A DNA stretch of 54,857 nucleotides from positions 121,202-176,058 of the forward strand of contig PXYW01000007.1 in NCBI GenBank assembly GCA_003023695.1. Direction: 5' to 3'. The notes beneath the pieces were generated by a model. That model searched no databases. It was given only the letters and a program-made list of their open reading frames with translations, and was not told where the DNA came from. Numbering within the stretch: position 1 is the stretch's first letter; every line of letters begins with the position of its first letter. Position numbers and translations under genes: made by a program. The stretch comes from Sulfobacillus benefaciens. Its GTDB lineage: Bacteria > Bacillota > Sulfobacillia > Sulfobacillales > Sulfobacillaceae. Below, piece by piece: positions 17,904-27,228 of this stretch.

Positions 17904-18821
17904 GTGCCGATTAAAATTCCTGATAATTTACCTGCCAAAGAAATACTGGCAAGCGAAAATGTCTTTGTCATGGGAGAAGACCGTGCCTTTCATCAAGATA
18001 TCCGTTCGCTTAAAATTGTCATCCTCAACCTAATGCCCATAAAAGAAACTACCGAAACTCAATTATTAAGGTTGCTCAGCAATTCTCCGCTACAAGTTGA
18101 CATATGTCTGTTGAGAGTTGCCACACACGAATCGAAAAATACGTCCCAAGAACATCTAACCGCGTTTTATCAAACATTTAGCCAAATCGACCACCAGTAC
18201 TTCGATGGAATGATCATTACCGGTGCGCCCATCGAGCAGCTGGAATTTGAAGACGTCCATTACTGGCGAGAATTACAACGGATCCTTGATTGGAAACTCA
18301 CTCATGTCACGTCGACTTTGCATATTTGCTGGGGTGCTCAGGCGGCCTTATACCACCACTACGGCGTTCCTAAGTATGCCTTGCCGCACAAAATGTTTGG
18401 AGTCTTTCCTCATTATCTCAAAAAGAACACCCCGCTGGTCCGCGGGTTCGATGAAGAATTTTTTGCTCCCCATTCGCGACACACTGAAATTCACCGTGAA
18501 GACATCGAAAAAATCCCTGACCTTGAAATTCTTTCAGAGTCTCCAGAAGCTGGCGTCTATCTAGTTGCTTCCCGCAATGGCCGACAAATTTTTGTTACTG
18601 GACACTCCGAATATGACTGGGATACGCTAAAAAATGAATATGCCAGAGATAAAGAACGTGGGCTAGATATTGCCCTCCCCCAATACTATTTTCCCCACGA
18701 CGATCCCGCTAAGCATCCAAGGCAGAACTGGCGAGCACATGCGAACCTTTTATTCACCAACTGGCTTAATTACTGTGTCTACCAGGAAACGCCCTATGAA
18801 TGGAATCGAACTACCCAATAG
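17904..18821 (+). CDS. metA: homoserine O-acetyltransferase (MetA type)
   Basis: MetA activates homoserine for methionine synthesis. The 305-residue protein starts at GTG 17904, behind AGGAGG at a spacing of seven. The catalytic cysteine is C142 ([13 protein letters not shown]), with His 234 and Glu 236 in the conserved TGHSEYDWD motif. Residue 111 is Glu in [10 protein letters not shown], not Gly. In characterised MetA enzymes this position decides the donor: Glu favours acetyl-CoA and Gly favours succinyl-CoA. This enzyme is therefore predicted to be an acetyltransferase. The gene is followed 71 bp later by a nitrilase-family gene on the same strand. I see no SAM riboswitch in the short leader. 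Confidence 0.92.
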   Translation: MPIKIPDNLPAKEILASENVFVMGEDRAFHQDIRSLKIVILNLMPIKETTETQLLRLLSNSPLQVDICLLRVATHESKNTSQEHLTAFYQTFSQIDHQYFDGMIITGAPIEQLEFEDVHYWRELQRILDWKLTHVTSTLHICWGAQAALYHHYGVPKYALPHKMFGVFPHYLKKNTPLVRGFDEEFFAPHSRHTEIHREDIEKIPDLEILSESPEAGVYLVASRNGRQIFVTGHSEYDWDTLKNEYARDKERGLDIALPQYYFPHDDPAKHPRQNWRAHANLLFTNWLNYCVYQETPYEWNRTTQ

Positions 18822-18892
18822 ACGCCTGTAACATGGCATTGACACTGCCCGACATGCGGATGATAATGACGGCAATCTGAGGAGGTGTCCAT

Positions 18893-19705
18893 TTGACCCG
18901 AATTGCATTAGCTCAAGTGGCTGTCCAAGCGTCTCCCAATGACAATTTAAACGTCGCTAAACAATATTTTGACCAAGCTGCAGCAAGTAAAGCCGCTGTC
19001 ATCGTGTTTCCCGAAACTTTTATGGCCCTTTCGCCACCTTCCATGCCCAATCGCGAGCGTTCGGATCTTGCCGAGCCCCTCTCCGGTCCCTTTGTGGGGC
19101 ACATGAAAGATTGGGCTCGACAACATCACATGTGGGTCGCATTTGGCATCTTTGAGCGACCTGCCCTGCCCGATCCTCAATTTCGCGTTTATAACACGGT
19201 GGTGGTTGTCGACAATCGCGGCGAGGTGGTTGGATCCTATCGCAAAACCCATTTGTATGATGCCTTTGGCTTTCAGGAGTCCGCCATGTTTCTCGCAGGC
19301 GAGAGACTTTGGTCTCCGCTCGACACGCCCTTCGGACGATTAGGTCTCATGGTATGCTACGAATTGCGGTTCCCAGAAATCGCCCGGTCGTTAGCGCTCG
19401 ACGGGAGTGAAATAATTCTCGTGCCTTCCGCTTGGTATGGCGGTTCGCTAAAGGAATTTCACTGGCAACTGCTGATTCAGGCACGGGCACTAGAGAACAC
19501 CGTATATATCGCGGGTTGCAATCAGGCCGAAAATGGCTTTACCGGTCGTAGTCTAGTGTGCGATCCCCTCGGCCTACCCATTGCTCAAGCATCGGAAACG
19601 ACCAGCTTTCTAACTGTAGACCTAGATTTGGCCCGGATCGCCAGTGCAAGGCACCGACTCCCGTGTGTCGATCAAAGGCGCCCTGCCTTGTACCCAGGGT
19701 CGTGA
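18893..19705 (+). CDS. carbon-nitrogen hydrolase (nitrilase superfamily)
   Basis: A 270-residue amidase of the nitrilase superfamily, cytoplasmic, with the catalytic triad visible: E41 in FPETFMAL, K118 in SYRKTHLYDAF and C155 in LMVCYELRFPE. The sequence after the cysteine resembles the omega-amidase/NIT2 and YafV-like branch, which hydrolyses 2-oxoglutaramate or 2-oxosuccinamate. TTG 18893 follows a TGAGGAGG site. It sits downstream of metA, and an omega-amidase in the methionine-salvage context is a known neighbour, but substrate assignment is inference. It converges with the broken KDG kinase gene, 11 bp apart. Confidence 0.85.
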   Translation: MTRIALAQVAVQASPNDNLNVAKQYFDQAAASKAAVIVFPETFMALSPPSMPNRERSDLAEPLSGPFVGHMKDWARQHHMWVAFGIFERPALPDPQFRVYNTVVVVDNRGEVVGSYRKTHLYDAFGFQESAMFLAGERLWSPLDTPFGRLGLMVCYELRFPEIARSLALDGSEIILVPSAWYGGSLKEFHWQLLIQARALENTVYIAGCNQAENGFTGRSLVCDPLGLPIAQASETTSFLTVDLDLARIASARHRLPCVDQRRPALYPGS

Positions 19706-19716
19706 GGGAAGCAATG

Positions 19717-20644
19717 CTACCGGGCAATCCACTCCCGTTTTAACCAGGTTAAGGCCTCGTCCCGGGACGGATATCCTTGGTAGTCGCCCAATGACGCAAC
19801 GGCACAAGCCCCGACCACCATGCCGAGTGCCATCGCTTGTTCCCATGGCCAACCCCACAATCGCCCTGCAATGACGCCGGCAGCAAACCCGTCTCCAGCA
19901 CCGACCGGATCCACCACGCGTGCCGGAAACACCGGAAATTGCTCGATGCCCTGGCCCCGATCCAACCAGGCTCCGTGCCCGCCCTCGGTCCCAATGACCA
20001 CCTGTTGACGCGCCATCCCCGCCGCCCTGCGCACGTCGGCCGCTTCGCATTCCCACAGCGCTTGAAATTCCTCCCCGGAGCCAATCAGGACATCGGCGGC
20101 AGCCAAGACAGGTCCGCCAATCCCCAATCGGTCCCAGTTTGTACCGAATGTTCACATCTAGACTTTTCACCCCGGCAATGTGGGACCATGCGGCCACCAT
20201 CTGCGCGTGATTCTGCGGACTGAGCATCGGAGTAATTCCCGAGACATGCACCCATTGGGCTTGCGTCAATGCGGCCTGCCACTCGGCAATGGGCAGCACA
20301 CTCCCGGCGGCGTGCTGGCGGAAATATTGGATCCCCGGCTCCTCGGTCGGCCCACTCCATTCTTTCAGAAAAAACCCAGTGGCATGATCCGGATCACGGA
20401 ATATCCACTTCGTGTCCAGCCCCTCCGCCCGTAATGCCTTCAAAATTAGTTGGCCAAACGCGTCAGGCCCCACAGCCCCTCCATATTGGACACTGCATTC
20501 CAATCGGGCCAAAGCTACTGCCACATTGAGCTCCGACCCTGCCACCCGCGGAATCAGGTGCGCCGCATCCACAATGCGCTCATGTTGCCCCGGCGACAGC
20601 ACCACCAGCGGTTCTCCAAACGTAAAAACCTTGTCGGGTGTCAT
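19717..20644 (-). pseudogene. kdgK: 2-keto-3-deoxygluconate kinase, frameshifted
   Basis: A PfkB-family sugar kinase of KDG-kinase type split into two frames. Residues 1 to about 160 read in one frame from the ATG at 20644 (FTFGEPLVVLSP ... SLDVNIRYKL) and the rest in another frame (GPVLAAADVLIGSGEEF ... VVDPVGAGDGFAAGV). The joint is at about 20135, where the usual RYKLW sequence appears to have lost two bases (a TG repeat), so the frame breaks. Both halves keep key motifs, including the GAGD anion hole with the catalytic aspartate. It may be a recent mutation, a sequencing error or a programmed frameshift. The gene overlaps the aldolase start by four bases, as in an operon. Confidence 0.82.
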
Positions 20645-21249
20645 AGGCGCCCCCCCTGTAGCAAACGGCGACTGCGTTCCGTGATTTCCGTGGCCGTCCC
20701 CTGCAGCAATTTGCCCCCCAGACCAACCGCCAACGCCCCACAGGCCAACCAGCTATCCACGTCTTCGGCGCCGATCCCTCCCGTGGGGATAAACCGCACC
20801 GCAGGAAAGACCTTCTGTACCGCCTTCAGGTGTCCCTCACCCACGGTCCCGGCGGGAAATAATTTCAGCACGGTCAGTCCCTCCCGGAGGGCCCGGCTAA
20901 TTTCTGATGGAGTCATCACCCCAGGAATATAAGGGACATCATGCTCGGCGGCATAGTGCGCCACCTCCTGCGAATAATCCGGGGAAATCACGAGGCGGGC
21001 CCCTGCATCCAGCGCGATCGCCGCCATATCACGGGTCAACACCGTCCCCGCCGCCCACGTGACACCGGGATACCGCTGGATGAAATGCCGGAATAAGCGA
21101 TCCGGATTCGGGGTGGTCAGCGCAATTTCTATAACCGGAAATCCCCCTTCCACAAGCGCCTGGCATTGCCACATAGCCACGTTCGTATCATGGTGACGCA
21201 CTATCGGGATCACCCGTACTCCGTTTAATACCTGAACAATAGGAATCAT
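20641..21249 (-). CDS. eda: KHG/KDPG aldolase
   Basis: A 202-residue class I aldolase that splits 2-keto-3-deoxy-6-phosphogluconate into pyruvate and glyceraldehyde 3-phosphate (Entner-Doudoroff pathway). The Schiff-base lysine is K129 in LKLFPAG, the catalytic glutamate is E41 in VIEIALTTPN, and PTGGIGAEDV binds phosphate. I start it at ATG 21249 because AAAGGGG precedes it. ATG 21279 is also in frame but its ribosome site is too close. The four-base overlap with the KDG kinase start shows that the pathway steps are co-translated. It lies between that kinase and a D-threonine aldolase-like gene, all under an IclR regulator. Confidence 0.92.
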   Translation of the reverse strand: MIPIVQVLNGVRVIPIVRHHDTNVAMWQCQALVEGGFPVIEIALTTPNPDRLFRHFIQRYPGVTWAAGTVLTRDMAAIALDAGARLVISPDYSQEVAHYAAEHDVPYIPGVMTPSEISRALREGLTVLKLFPAGTVGEGHLKAVQKVFPAVRFIPTGGIGAEDVDSWLACGALAVGLGGKLLQGTATEITERSRRLLQGGRL

Positions 21250-21298
21250 CTTGACTGCCCCTTTGTTGAAGAGTTCCATTCATCCTGCACCGGATTCA

Positions 21299-22387
21299 CT
21301 ACTGCACCAATCCCCGCGCCGCAACCTCCAACATCCCCGTAATGACTGATGCTCTTACTAAAAATGCCCGATCATGCAAATTAACGGTGGTACAAACATG
21401 ATTAGGTACAATTTCCAAGCGATCTCCAATGTGAAATGGCAAGGGGTCTTGACTTTCTAGTACGCCATGCTCCTCTGACAGCCTTGATAAACACCATTGT
21501 GGGCAACCTTTGACAACGCCGTAGCCATTTCCCACTGGGCCGTCAAACGACAATGTTTTGCTTCCGGCGTCCACGACGATGCGGTTGCTTGCCGGTTTGC
21601 TTACAACCGTGGTCAAAACAGTGAGTGCGCAATCCTCCCATCGAGCAGCATACGAAGCGACCGTGGCTGCATCGTTATAGATATAAGTGCCCGGTCGAAT
21701 TTCTGTTGCGATCTGCAATTCTTCTAAAAATGCCGCGGCCACGGTGCCTCCTTCGCTAATGATTTCCGGATCCAGACCCGCGGCCCTGAGTTCAGAGACT
21801 ATTTGGATTAACAGGCCATTTTCTTCTCTAATACGCGTGACAATGGCATCTTTATCCCGAGTTTTTGCCACATGGCCCCCAAAGCAGGTAATCCCGGCAA
21901 ATTTGACTCCCGGCGTCTGACGAAGTACTTGAGCCAACTCAATGATTTGAGGAATGGTTCCAAGACCACAGCGGTTCATTCCAGTATCTACCTCGATCAA
22001 CGCAGGAACCACCGTCGCCGTTCGCATTGCTGCTCTCTGCAACAGAGTAATCCCCTCTACCGAATCCACGCTAAATCGAGGTTTTAGGCCCTTATGCATC
22101 AGGCTGACCAACCGGTCTTCTTTTAGTTGGCCGATTAGCGGATACCCTATCGTTTGCTCGCGTAGACCTGCATCCAACATGACTTCGGCTTCCCCTAATT
22201 TTGCGACCATAATTCCATTAGCCCCCCATTGCAATTGGCGCCACGCCAGCTGCGGAGACTTGTGAGTTTTACTGTGGGGCCTTAGAGCAACTCCATGCGC
22301 CAAGGCACGAGACGCCATGCGCTTCAGATTATCCTCGACAGTGTCCTCGTTGATAAGCAGTACCGGTGTATCTAAAGTATCAAACAT
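21299..22387 (-). CDS. D-threonine aldolase / D-serine dehydratase-like enzyme (fold III PLP)
   Basis: A 362-residue alanine-racemase-fold PLP enzyme of the DSD1/D-threonine aldolase family. The PLP lysine lies in RPHSKTHK (residues 36-43), and the metal-site pair H330 and C332 is in PNHVCTTVNLHD near the end. These are the marks of D-threonine aldolase (glycine plus aldehyde), D-serine dehydratase and 3-hydroxy-D-aspartate aldolase, which cannot be told apart by eye. It is the first enzyme gene after iclR (8-bp overlap) and precedes the KDPG aldolase. The operon pairing suggests use of a D-amino or D-hydroxy acid that yields pyruvate or glyceraldehyde-type products, which is inference. Confidence 0.85.
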   Translation of the reverse strand: MFDTLDTPVLLINEDTVEDNLKRMASRALAHGVALRPHSKTHKSPQLAWRQLQWGANGIMVAKLGEAEVMLDAGLREQTIGYPLIGQLKEDRLVSLMHKGLKPRFSVDSVEGITLLQRAAMRTATVVPALIEVDTGMNRCGLGTIPQIIELAQVLRQTPGVKFAGITCFGGHVAKTRDKDAIVTRIREENGLLIQIVSELRAAGLDPEIISEGGTVAAAFLEELQIATEIRPGTYIYNDAATVASYAARWEDCALTVLTTVVSKPASNRIVVDAGSKTLSFDGPVGNGYGVVKGCPQWCLSRLSEEHGVLESQDPLPFHIGDRLEIVPNHVCTTVNLHDRAFLVRASVITGMLEVAARGLVQ

Positions 22388-23150
22388 GCCCTTCCTCCAA
22401 TTTATTGTGAGGCGTCATCCAGCCCAACTCCCACGAAATGGCGCCGCTGCAGTTTTTTAAATCTTCGACCATTTGCGCACTCTGCGCCAACATGGATTCG
22501 CTCACTCCTGAGACGCTTACAGCGGCTATAACCCTTCCCTGAAAATCCCGAATCGGCGCAGCTATGCATGTAATCCCCATTTCGTTCTCTTCAGCGTCCC
22601 ACGCAATTTGAGTTTCGGCCACCCTCCGAATGACTGTTAAGAAATCATCGCGTTGAGTTATCGTGTTAGGGGTTATAGGAGTTAATTCCAAACGTTGTAT
22701 GATGCGGTGTTGAACATCTAAAGGGGATAGCGCCACTAACAATTTTCCCAGCGCAGTGGAGTGCAACGGTACCGTCTTTCCAATTTCGGAATGTAATGGC
22801 AAAGGTCCTTTAGCAACCTTATCGATATATACCACAGCGTTGTCATCGCTGGCCATCACTCCCAAGTGCACGGTCTTATTCCATCTGTCGGCTAACCGAC
22901 GTAAGTGAGGCAAAGCAATAGTTCGCACATCGACAGAGGCTAAATATGCCCCACCAATACCACCAAGTTGAGGGCCAAGACGATACCCGTCAGTTCCCCG
23001 AATGAGCCAATGCCGATCCGCAAGTGTCTTCAACAGCGCTTGAAGCGTACTGCGCGGAACATCAATCCGCGACTGCAGTTCCTTGGGACTAAGTGCACCA
23101 GCTTGGGCAATCAATTCTACCAACATTAGCATTTTCTGGTAAGTTTTCAT
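22380..23150 (-). CDS. IclR-family transcriptional regulator
   Basis: A 256-residue IclR-family regulator: an N-terminal winged helix (LSPKELQSRIDVPRSTLQALLKTLADRHWLI) and a GAF-like ligand domain containing VSVSGVSESMLAQ near the end. The ATG at 23150 has GGAGACATACG upstream, and a TATAAT hexamer lies at 23162-23167 on the same strand. It overlaps the D-threonine aldolase-like gene by eight bases and heads an operon with KDPG aldolase and KDG kinase. This matches KdgR-type regulators of 2-keto-3-deoxygluconate metabolism, but the ligand is not proved. Confidence 0.9.
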   Translation of the reverse strand: MKTYQKMLMLVELIAQAGALSPKELQSRIDVPRSTLQALLKTLADRHWLIRGTDGYRLGPQLGGIGGAYLASVDVRTIALPHLRRLADRWNKTVHLGVMASDDNAVVYIDKVAKGPLPLHSEIGKTVPLHSTALGKLLVALSPLDVQHRIIQRLELTPITPNTITQRDDFLTVIRRVAETQIAWDAEENEMGITCIAAPIRDFQGRVIAAVSVSGVSESMLAQSAQMVEDLKNCSGAISWELGWMTPHNKLEEGHV

Positions 23151-23595
23151 CGTATGTCTCCATTATAGTCCTTTATCTTCATATGTGACTACTGTATGCA
23201 TTTTTAGTTCAACACAGCGACCTTGCCCGAATTTCTCGGTTGGGGGAGCCCAATTGGCTGGATTGGTGGTTGTCTCCCGACGTCATGAAAAACGAAACTT
23301 GTATCATAGGGTCAAGTAAGACCTAAACAGGATGGCGAACGACGCAGCGAATAATGTGAGGCTATACGAGTTAGAACACTACGAGCAATTTGCATCCGCG
23401 TAGTTTCCCCAGTATTGGGTCCCCTTCGATCTGTCGGCACACACCTTGGTGACTCAACCATTGCGTGACAGAGACCACACGCATATTACCGAATCTCGGT
23501 CGACCACTGCGCAGGAGACCTTAAGAGGGCACTTTGCACCGCCCAAGAGGACCCCCTAAGACCGATTGCCTTGGTTCCTGAAAGGAGTCAAACGA
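23151..23595. other. intergenic before the MFS gene, nothing assigned
   Basis: The stretch from iclR to the leader peptide is about 445 bp and shows no good open frame. Its composition changes near 23310-23560, with more GC-rich words. Apart from the TATAAT close to iclR no regulatory site is clear. Confidence 0.4.
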
Positions 23596-23649
23596 GTGAC
23601 AAAACATGAAAGATATACGTCTAAAGTCGGAGTGTTCTTAAACCGTTAG
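23596..23649 (+). CDS. possible leader peptide upstream of the MFS exporter
   Basis: A 17-codon frame from GTG 23596 (VTKHERYTSKVGVFLNR, TAG at 23647-23649) has a good AAAGGAGTC ribosome site nine to ten bases upstream. It ends 71 bp before the MFS start. The stretch GTCTC (23649-23653) right after it could pair with the GGAGAC of the MFS ribosome site, which would allow translation attenuation as seen for drug-export genes. This is a speculative reading with no cognate example. Confidence 0.3.
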   Translation: MTKHERYTSKVGVFLNR

Positions 23650-23720
23650 TCTCACGCCAACCCGCTCTTCCGCCAGTTACCCTTTGTGCATTAGGTACGT
23701 CTGAAGGAGACAAAACACCG

Positions 23721-24944
23721 ATGACAAAGAATGTGCTCCTTTATATATTAACGGACACCCTGGCATCCGGATCGGACGTTATCAGTTCAATGGCCGCAGC
23801 TCTAGTTGCCGTCGACCTCGCAAGCAACAGTTTCCAGTCGGGACTGATCCTCTTTTCAGCGTCCATTCCATACGTGCTGTTTGGTCTGGCGGGCGGCGTA
23901 GTTGCAGACCGGGTAGATAAACGCCGCTTAATGATCTGGTGCGACCTTGTCCGAGCGATGCTGTTGTCATTAATTCCCTTAGCGGCCGCCTTCCATCGAT
24001 TGACAGTTCCTGTCCTTATTGGATCCTTGTTGCTGGCGTCATCCGTTCGCGCTTTTTATTTCCCCGCCCGTAAAGGGCTTACACCGGACCTGGTTGCTGA
24101 CGAGGTGTTATTGAATCAGCTGAATCTTTATCTCAATGCAACAGAAAGCTTAGGTGGTATCATCATGCCCATCGTGGGCAGTGTCCTTCTGCTGTGGACC
24201 CATGCCATACCGGATCTCTTCTGGATCCCCGTCACAACCTTATTTATCTCAGCCCTTGCAGTCTATCTCATCCGTTTGCCCAAACAGCTGCCCTCTTTAG
24301 GGGCCACTCCCTTAAACGATTTAATGCAGGGGCTCGCCCTTGTCTTCTCGCAACGGTCTCCGCTACGTTACCTCGTAGCCGCCTTCGCAACCGCCATCGT
24401 TGCGGAGGCAGGCGTGATAAAAATCGCATTGCCGAAGATATTGACAGCAATGCATCTGAGCCACAACGTGTCATACGGATTGGCAATAGGTCTAATGGCG
24501 TCGGCAGAAGTGGGAATGTCCTTTTTATGGGTCAAACGGAGGGCCAGCCGATCACCCACATGGATTTTCGGCGGCTATGCCGTGCGCGCTGGAGGCTTGG
24601 CCTTGTTGGCCATGGGCTTAGGCATAGGAAGCCTTCCCTTGCTAATGGGAGCGATAGTGGTGCAGGGCATCGGTATGCCTATTAGCGGCCCTTCCCTCAC
24701 CACTGCGTTGCAAACTCACACTCCGCGTCCGTTGATAGGCAAAGTCATGGCCATTCGATCAACCATAGGAAACCTATCAGACGGGGCATCCTATTTGCTT
24801 ATCGGTGGCCTCCTTGAGGTCCTGTCTCTCGACCGGGTATTGTGGTTGTGCATGACTTTAGCCGCGCTGTCGGCCCTCACATTTTTGATTCTGTGGTCGC
24901 GGCATCCTGTAAGCCAGTCATGGGAAAGGGGGCAGGCAGGATGA
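23721..24944 (+). CDS. MFS exporter, MFS_3/MefA-like
   Basis: A 407-residue, 12-helix major facilitator of the drug or siderophore exporter type (MFS_3). The N-terminal half contains GLAGGVVADRVDKRRLMIWCDLVRAMLL, the motif shared with macrolide exporters such as MefA and with EntS. ATG 23721 follows GAAGGAGAC. Its TGA overlaps the ATG of a broken reductase gene by four bases, so they were one operon. Export of an antibiotic or chelator is a family-based inference. A short leader frame precedes it. Confidence 0.8.
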   Translation: MTKNVLLYILTDTLASGSDVISSMAAALVAVDLASNSFQSGLILFSASIPYVLFGLAGGVVADRVDKRRLMIWCDLVRAMLLSLIPLAAAFHRLTVPVLIGSLLLASSVRAFYFPARKGLTPDLVADEVLLNQLNLYLNATESLGGIIMPIVGSVLLLWTHAIPDLFWIPVTTLFISALAVYLIRLPKQLPSLGATPLNDLMQGLALVFSQRSPLRYLVAAFATAIVAEAGVIKIALPKILTAMHLSHNVSYGLAIGLMASAEVGMSFLWVKRRASRSPTWIFGGYAVRAGGLALLAMGLGIGSLPLLMGAIVVQGIGMPISGPSLTTALQTHTPRPLIGKVMAIRSTIGNLSDGASYLLIGGLLEVLSLDRVLWLCMTLAALSALTFLILWSRHPVSQSWERGQAG

Positions 24945-25162
24945 GAGTCCTGTTGTTGTTGGGAAGTGCACAGATACCGCCACATACGCGATCCCTTATC
25001 GAGGAGGTTGCCGAATTGGATCGGTTGGGGGGCGGAAACAGTTACCTGGGACTTGGCAAGCGACCCGTTTTGGGAGTGTCTCGGCGCTTTCTGCCTAGTG
25101 TTTGCACTAATCAACAGAAATGCTACGATGTCGGCCAAACGCACAACCGCAGAGATCAATAA
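24941..25162 (+). pseudogene. NADPH-dependent FMN reductase, frameshifted and truncated
   Basis: The first 25 codons from ATG 24941 read MRVLLLLGSAQIPPHTRSLI, the start of an NADPH-dependent FMN reductase (flavodoxin-like). After a run of six G at 25027-25032 the reading frame is lost. The expected continuation (GAETVTWDLASDP) is found in the neighbouring frame, so one extra G fits. Even then the gene stops far short of the usual 180 or so residues. It overlaps the MFS stop by four bases. This appears to be a decayed gene rather than a short functional one. Confidence 0.65.
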
Positions 25163-25197
25163 GTGCCCCTATACTTTAGGCTGACCAATTAGGCTAT

Positions 25198-25977
25198 CTA
25201 CCCAAATTGGTATATGCTGTTTGTCATTACTCCCATCTCTAACCCCCGATAAAGAGTGTGCACTACCCGCGTGGCATCGGCTGCCCCCATTGCATAAAAC
25301 AGTGGCACAAAATGTTCATTGCCACCCGCCGGCACTGCAATGCTGGCGTACGGCGCCTGGGCCTCAAAGTCAAACAACGCCGTTAAATCCCACAATTCTA
25401 AATGGGCTTCCAACCAATCTTCAAAGCCATTGACAATTTCCCGTACTTTCGGATTGTTTCGCACGGCCAGTAGTTGAAAATTGTGCACCGTAACGCCGCT
25501 GCCGATAATGAGTACACCCTCGCCACGCAAAGGGGCTAGTGCTTTTCCAATCCGGTATTGTTCCTGGGGACGAATTCGCGGATTGACTGATAGCTCGACG
25601 ACCGGAACGTCCGCCTCAGGATAGAGACGCCGCAAAATGGTCCATGCTCCATGGTCCAGGCCCCTCTTAGTTTCTACATTATAGGAAATCTGATCCCCAG
25701 CAAATAATTGCTGAATCTGACGAGACACATCCTTATTGCCGGGAGCAGCATAGTTAATCTGATAAAGTTCCTCAGGGAACCCCCCGAAATCATAAATAGT
25801 AGAATATCGCGATACCGCGCTGACCATTTGCACAGGACTCTCCCAATGCGCAGAAAACACCACCACCGATTTAGGCTTAGGAAAAGATTTGCCTAATTGC
25901 TGTAAAAACCGGCTATAGTCAGTTTCTTCAATCGCGACCATCGGCGATCCGTGAGCAATAAATAAAGCGGGCAGCAT
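25198..25977 (-). CDS. DODA-type class III extradiol dioxygenase family protein
   Basis: A 259-residue protein of the LigB/4,5-DOPA-dioxygenase (YgiD) family. The histidines that bind Fe2+ or Zn2+ are in FIAHGSPM near the start, FSAHWESP, GLDHGAWT and GVTVHNFQ. These enzymes open catechol-type rings or act on related diols. Start is ATG 25977, with AAGGAGG seven bases upstream. The ATG six bases earlier sits too close to that site. It is near PurU on the same strand but separated by 55 bp, so a functional link is unlikely. The substrate is unknown. Confidence 0.85.
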   Translation of the reverse strand: MLPALFIAHGSPMVAIEETDYSRFLQQLGKSFPKPKSVVVFSAHWESPVQMVSAVSRYSTIYDFGGFPEELYQINYAAPGNKDVSRQIQQLFAGDQISYNVETKRGLDHGAWTILRRLYPEADVPVVELSVNPRIRPQEQYRIGKALAPLRGEGVLIIGSGVTVHNFQLLAVRNNPKVREIVNGFEDWLEAHLELWDLTALFDFEAQAPYASIAVPAGGNEHFVPLFYAMGAADATRVVHTLYRGLEMGVMTNSIYQFG

Positions 25978-26032
25978 GTGCATTCCTCCTTTTTGCAAAC
26001 CATTTCCCTGACCCGCCACATCCGTGAGAATG

Positions 26033-26899
26033 TCATGTAGGGAAAACCACTGTACGGTTGCCGTATACTAAAACCCGATCACTCACGTGCCATTCCACCG
26101 CTCTGGCCAGAACCGCGCGTTCCACCTGACGGCCTAACCGTTTAAAATCCTCCAATTGGTGGCGATGATCTACTCTGCGCACATCCTGTTCTATGATCGG
26201 CCCGGCATCTAACTCAGCGGTCACATAATGCGCTGTGGCTCCAATTAATTTTACCCCACGTTGATAAGCTTGGTGATAAGGTCGAGCACCAGCAAAAGCA
26301 GGCAAAAACGAATGGTGGATATTAATAATCCGTGCGGGGTACTGCGCAACGAATTCGGGTGACAAGATCTGCATATACCGAGCCAAGACTATGGTATCTA
26401 CCGCGTAGTCTCGTATCAACGCCAACATCTCATTCTCACTGTTGTGTTTCTGGCCTTTAGTGACTGCCACATGGTGAAATGGGATCTGAAACCGTTCGGC
26501 AACAGGCTCCAAGATAGAATGATTACTAATGATGACTCGAATTTGCGCATTTATGTCTCCTCGCTGGGTTTGCCACAACAGCTCATTAAGACAATGATCC
26601 TCTGTGGACACTAAAACCGCTAAATATCTAGGCCGTTGAGCTTCAGCCAAACGCCACTGCATTTGATAGGATTCGGACAACAATTGCATTTCCTTGGCCA
26701 GGGTAATGTCCTCTTCTGCGAACGACGGATCATCAAATTCAGCTCTCATAAAGAACAGACCACCATCTAGGCCTTCGGAATATTGGTCAAATCCTGTAAT
26801 ATTGCACCCTTTATGAGACAGCATGTTAGACACCGCCGCAATGATTCCTGGACGGTCTGGGCACGCAATTAAGAGTCGATATCGTTTTATCGTGGTCAC
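26033..26899 (-). CDS. purU: formyltetrahydrofolate deformylase PurU
   Basis: A 288-residue enzyme that hydrolyses 10-formyl-THF to THF and formate, balancing one-carbon units. An N-terminal ACT domain (RLLIACPDRPGIIAAVSNML) senses glycine or methionine in relatives. The formyltransferase domain includes ISNHSILEPVAERF, IINIHHSFLPAFAGARPYHQAY and the catalytic-aspartate region ELDAGPIIEQDV. Length and both domains fit. GTG 26899 is chosen because GAGGAAGGGG lies just upstream. The longer in-frame ATG at 26962 would add 21 unlikely residues. Confidence 0.92.
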   Translation of the reverse strand: MTTIKRYRLLIACPDRPGIIAAVSNMLSHKGCNITGFDQYSEGLDGGLFFMRAEFDDPSFAEEDITLAKEMQLLSESYQMQWRLAEAQRPRYLAVLVSTEDHCLNELLWQTQRGDINAQIRVIISNHSILEPVAERFQIPFHHVAVTKGQKHNSENEMLALIRDYAVDTIVLARYMQILSPEFVAQYPARIINIHHSFLPAFAGARPYHQAYQRGVKLIGATAHYVTAELDAGPIIEQDVRRVDHRHQLEDFKRLGRQVERAVLARAVEWHVSDRVLVYGNRTVVFPT

Positions 26900-27228
26900 T
26901 TTCCCCTTCCTCGGAGTGTTAAAGTCCTTCCCATTATGCGTGAGGTTTCCTGAATTCATCAATCCAATTTACGGTCATCAGTGCGTGTTTGGCCACAAAC
27001 TTATCTCAACATGGTCGGTGCACGATAAGTGTTTGAATGACCTGCAACACCCATAGAGTGTTATCAGTGAAGTCCGGCAATACAACATAGTGTCAGCCCA
27101 GATAAACAATTTCTGTTCAGAACGATGAAAACTAAACGCAAATGCCTCATGATTCTTGTAAATTCGTTAGTGTATACTTAGTCAAGATTCTTCATTAGCG
27201 ATACATGGGGTATCAAGAAGGAGTGGCT
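26900..27228. other. intergenic with a probable promoter near its end
   Basis: This 329-bp gap contains no gene. TATACT at 27173-27178 is a good -10 for the downstream FN3 gene, about 50 bp before its start, but no matching -35 at 17 bp is visible. The region is AT-rich. Confidence 0.45.
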
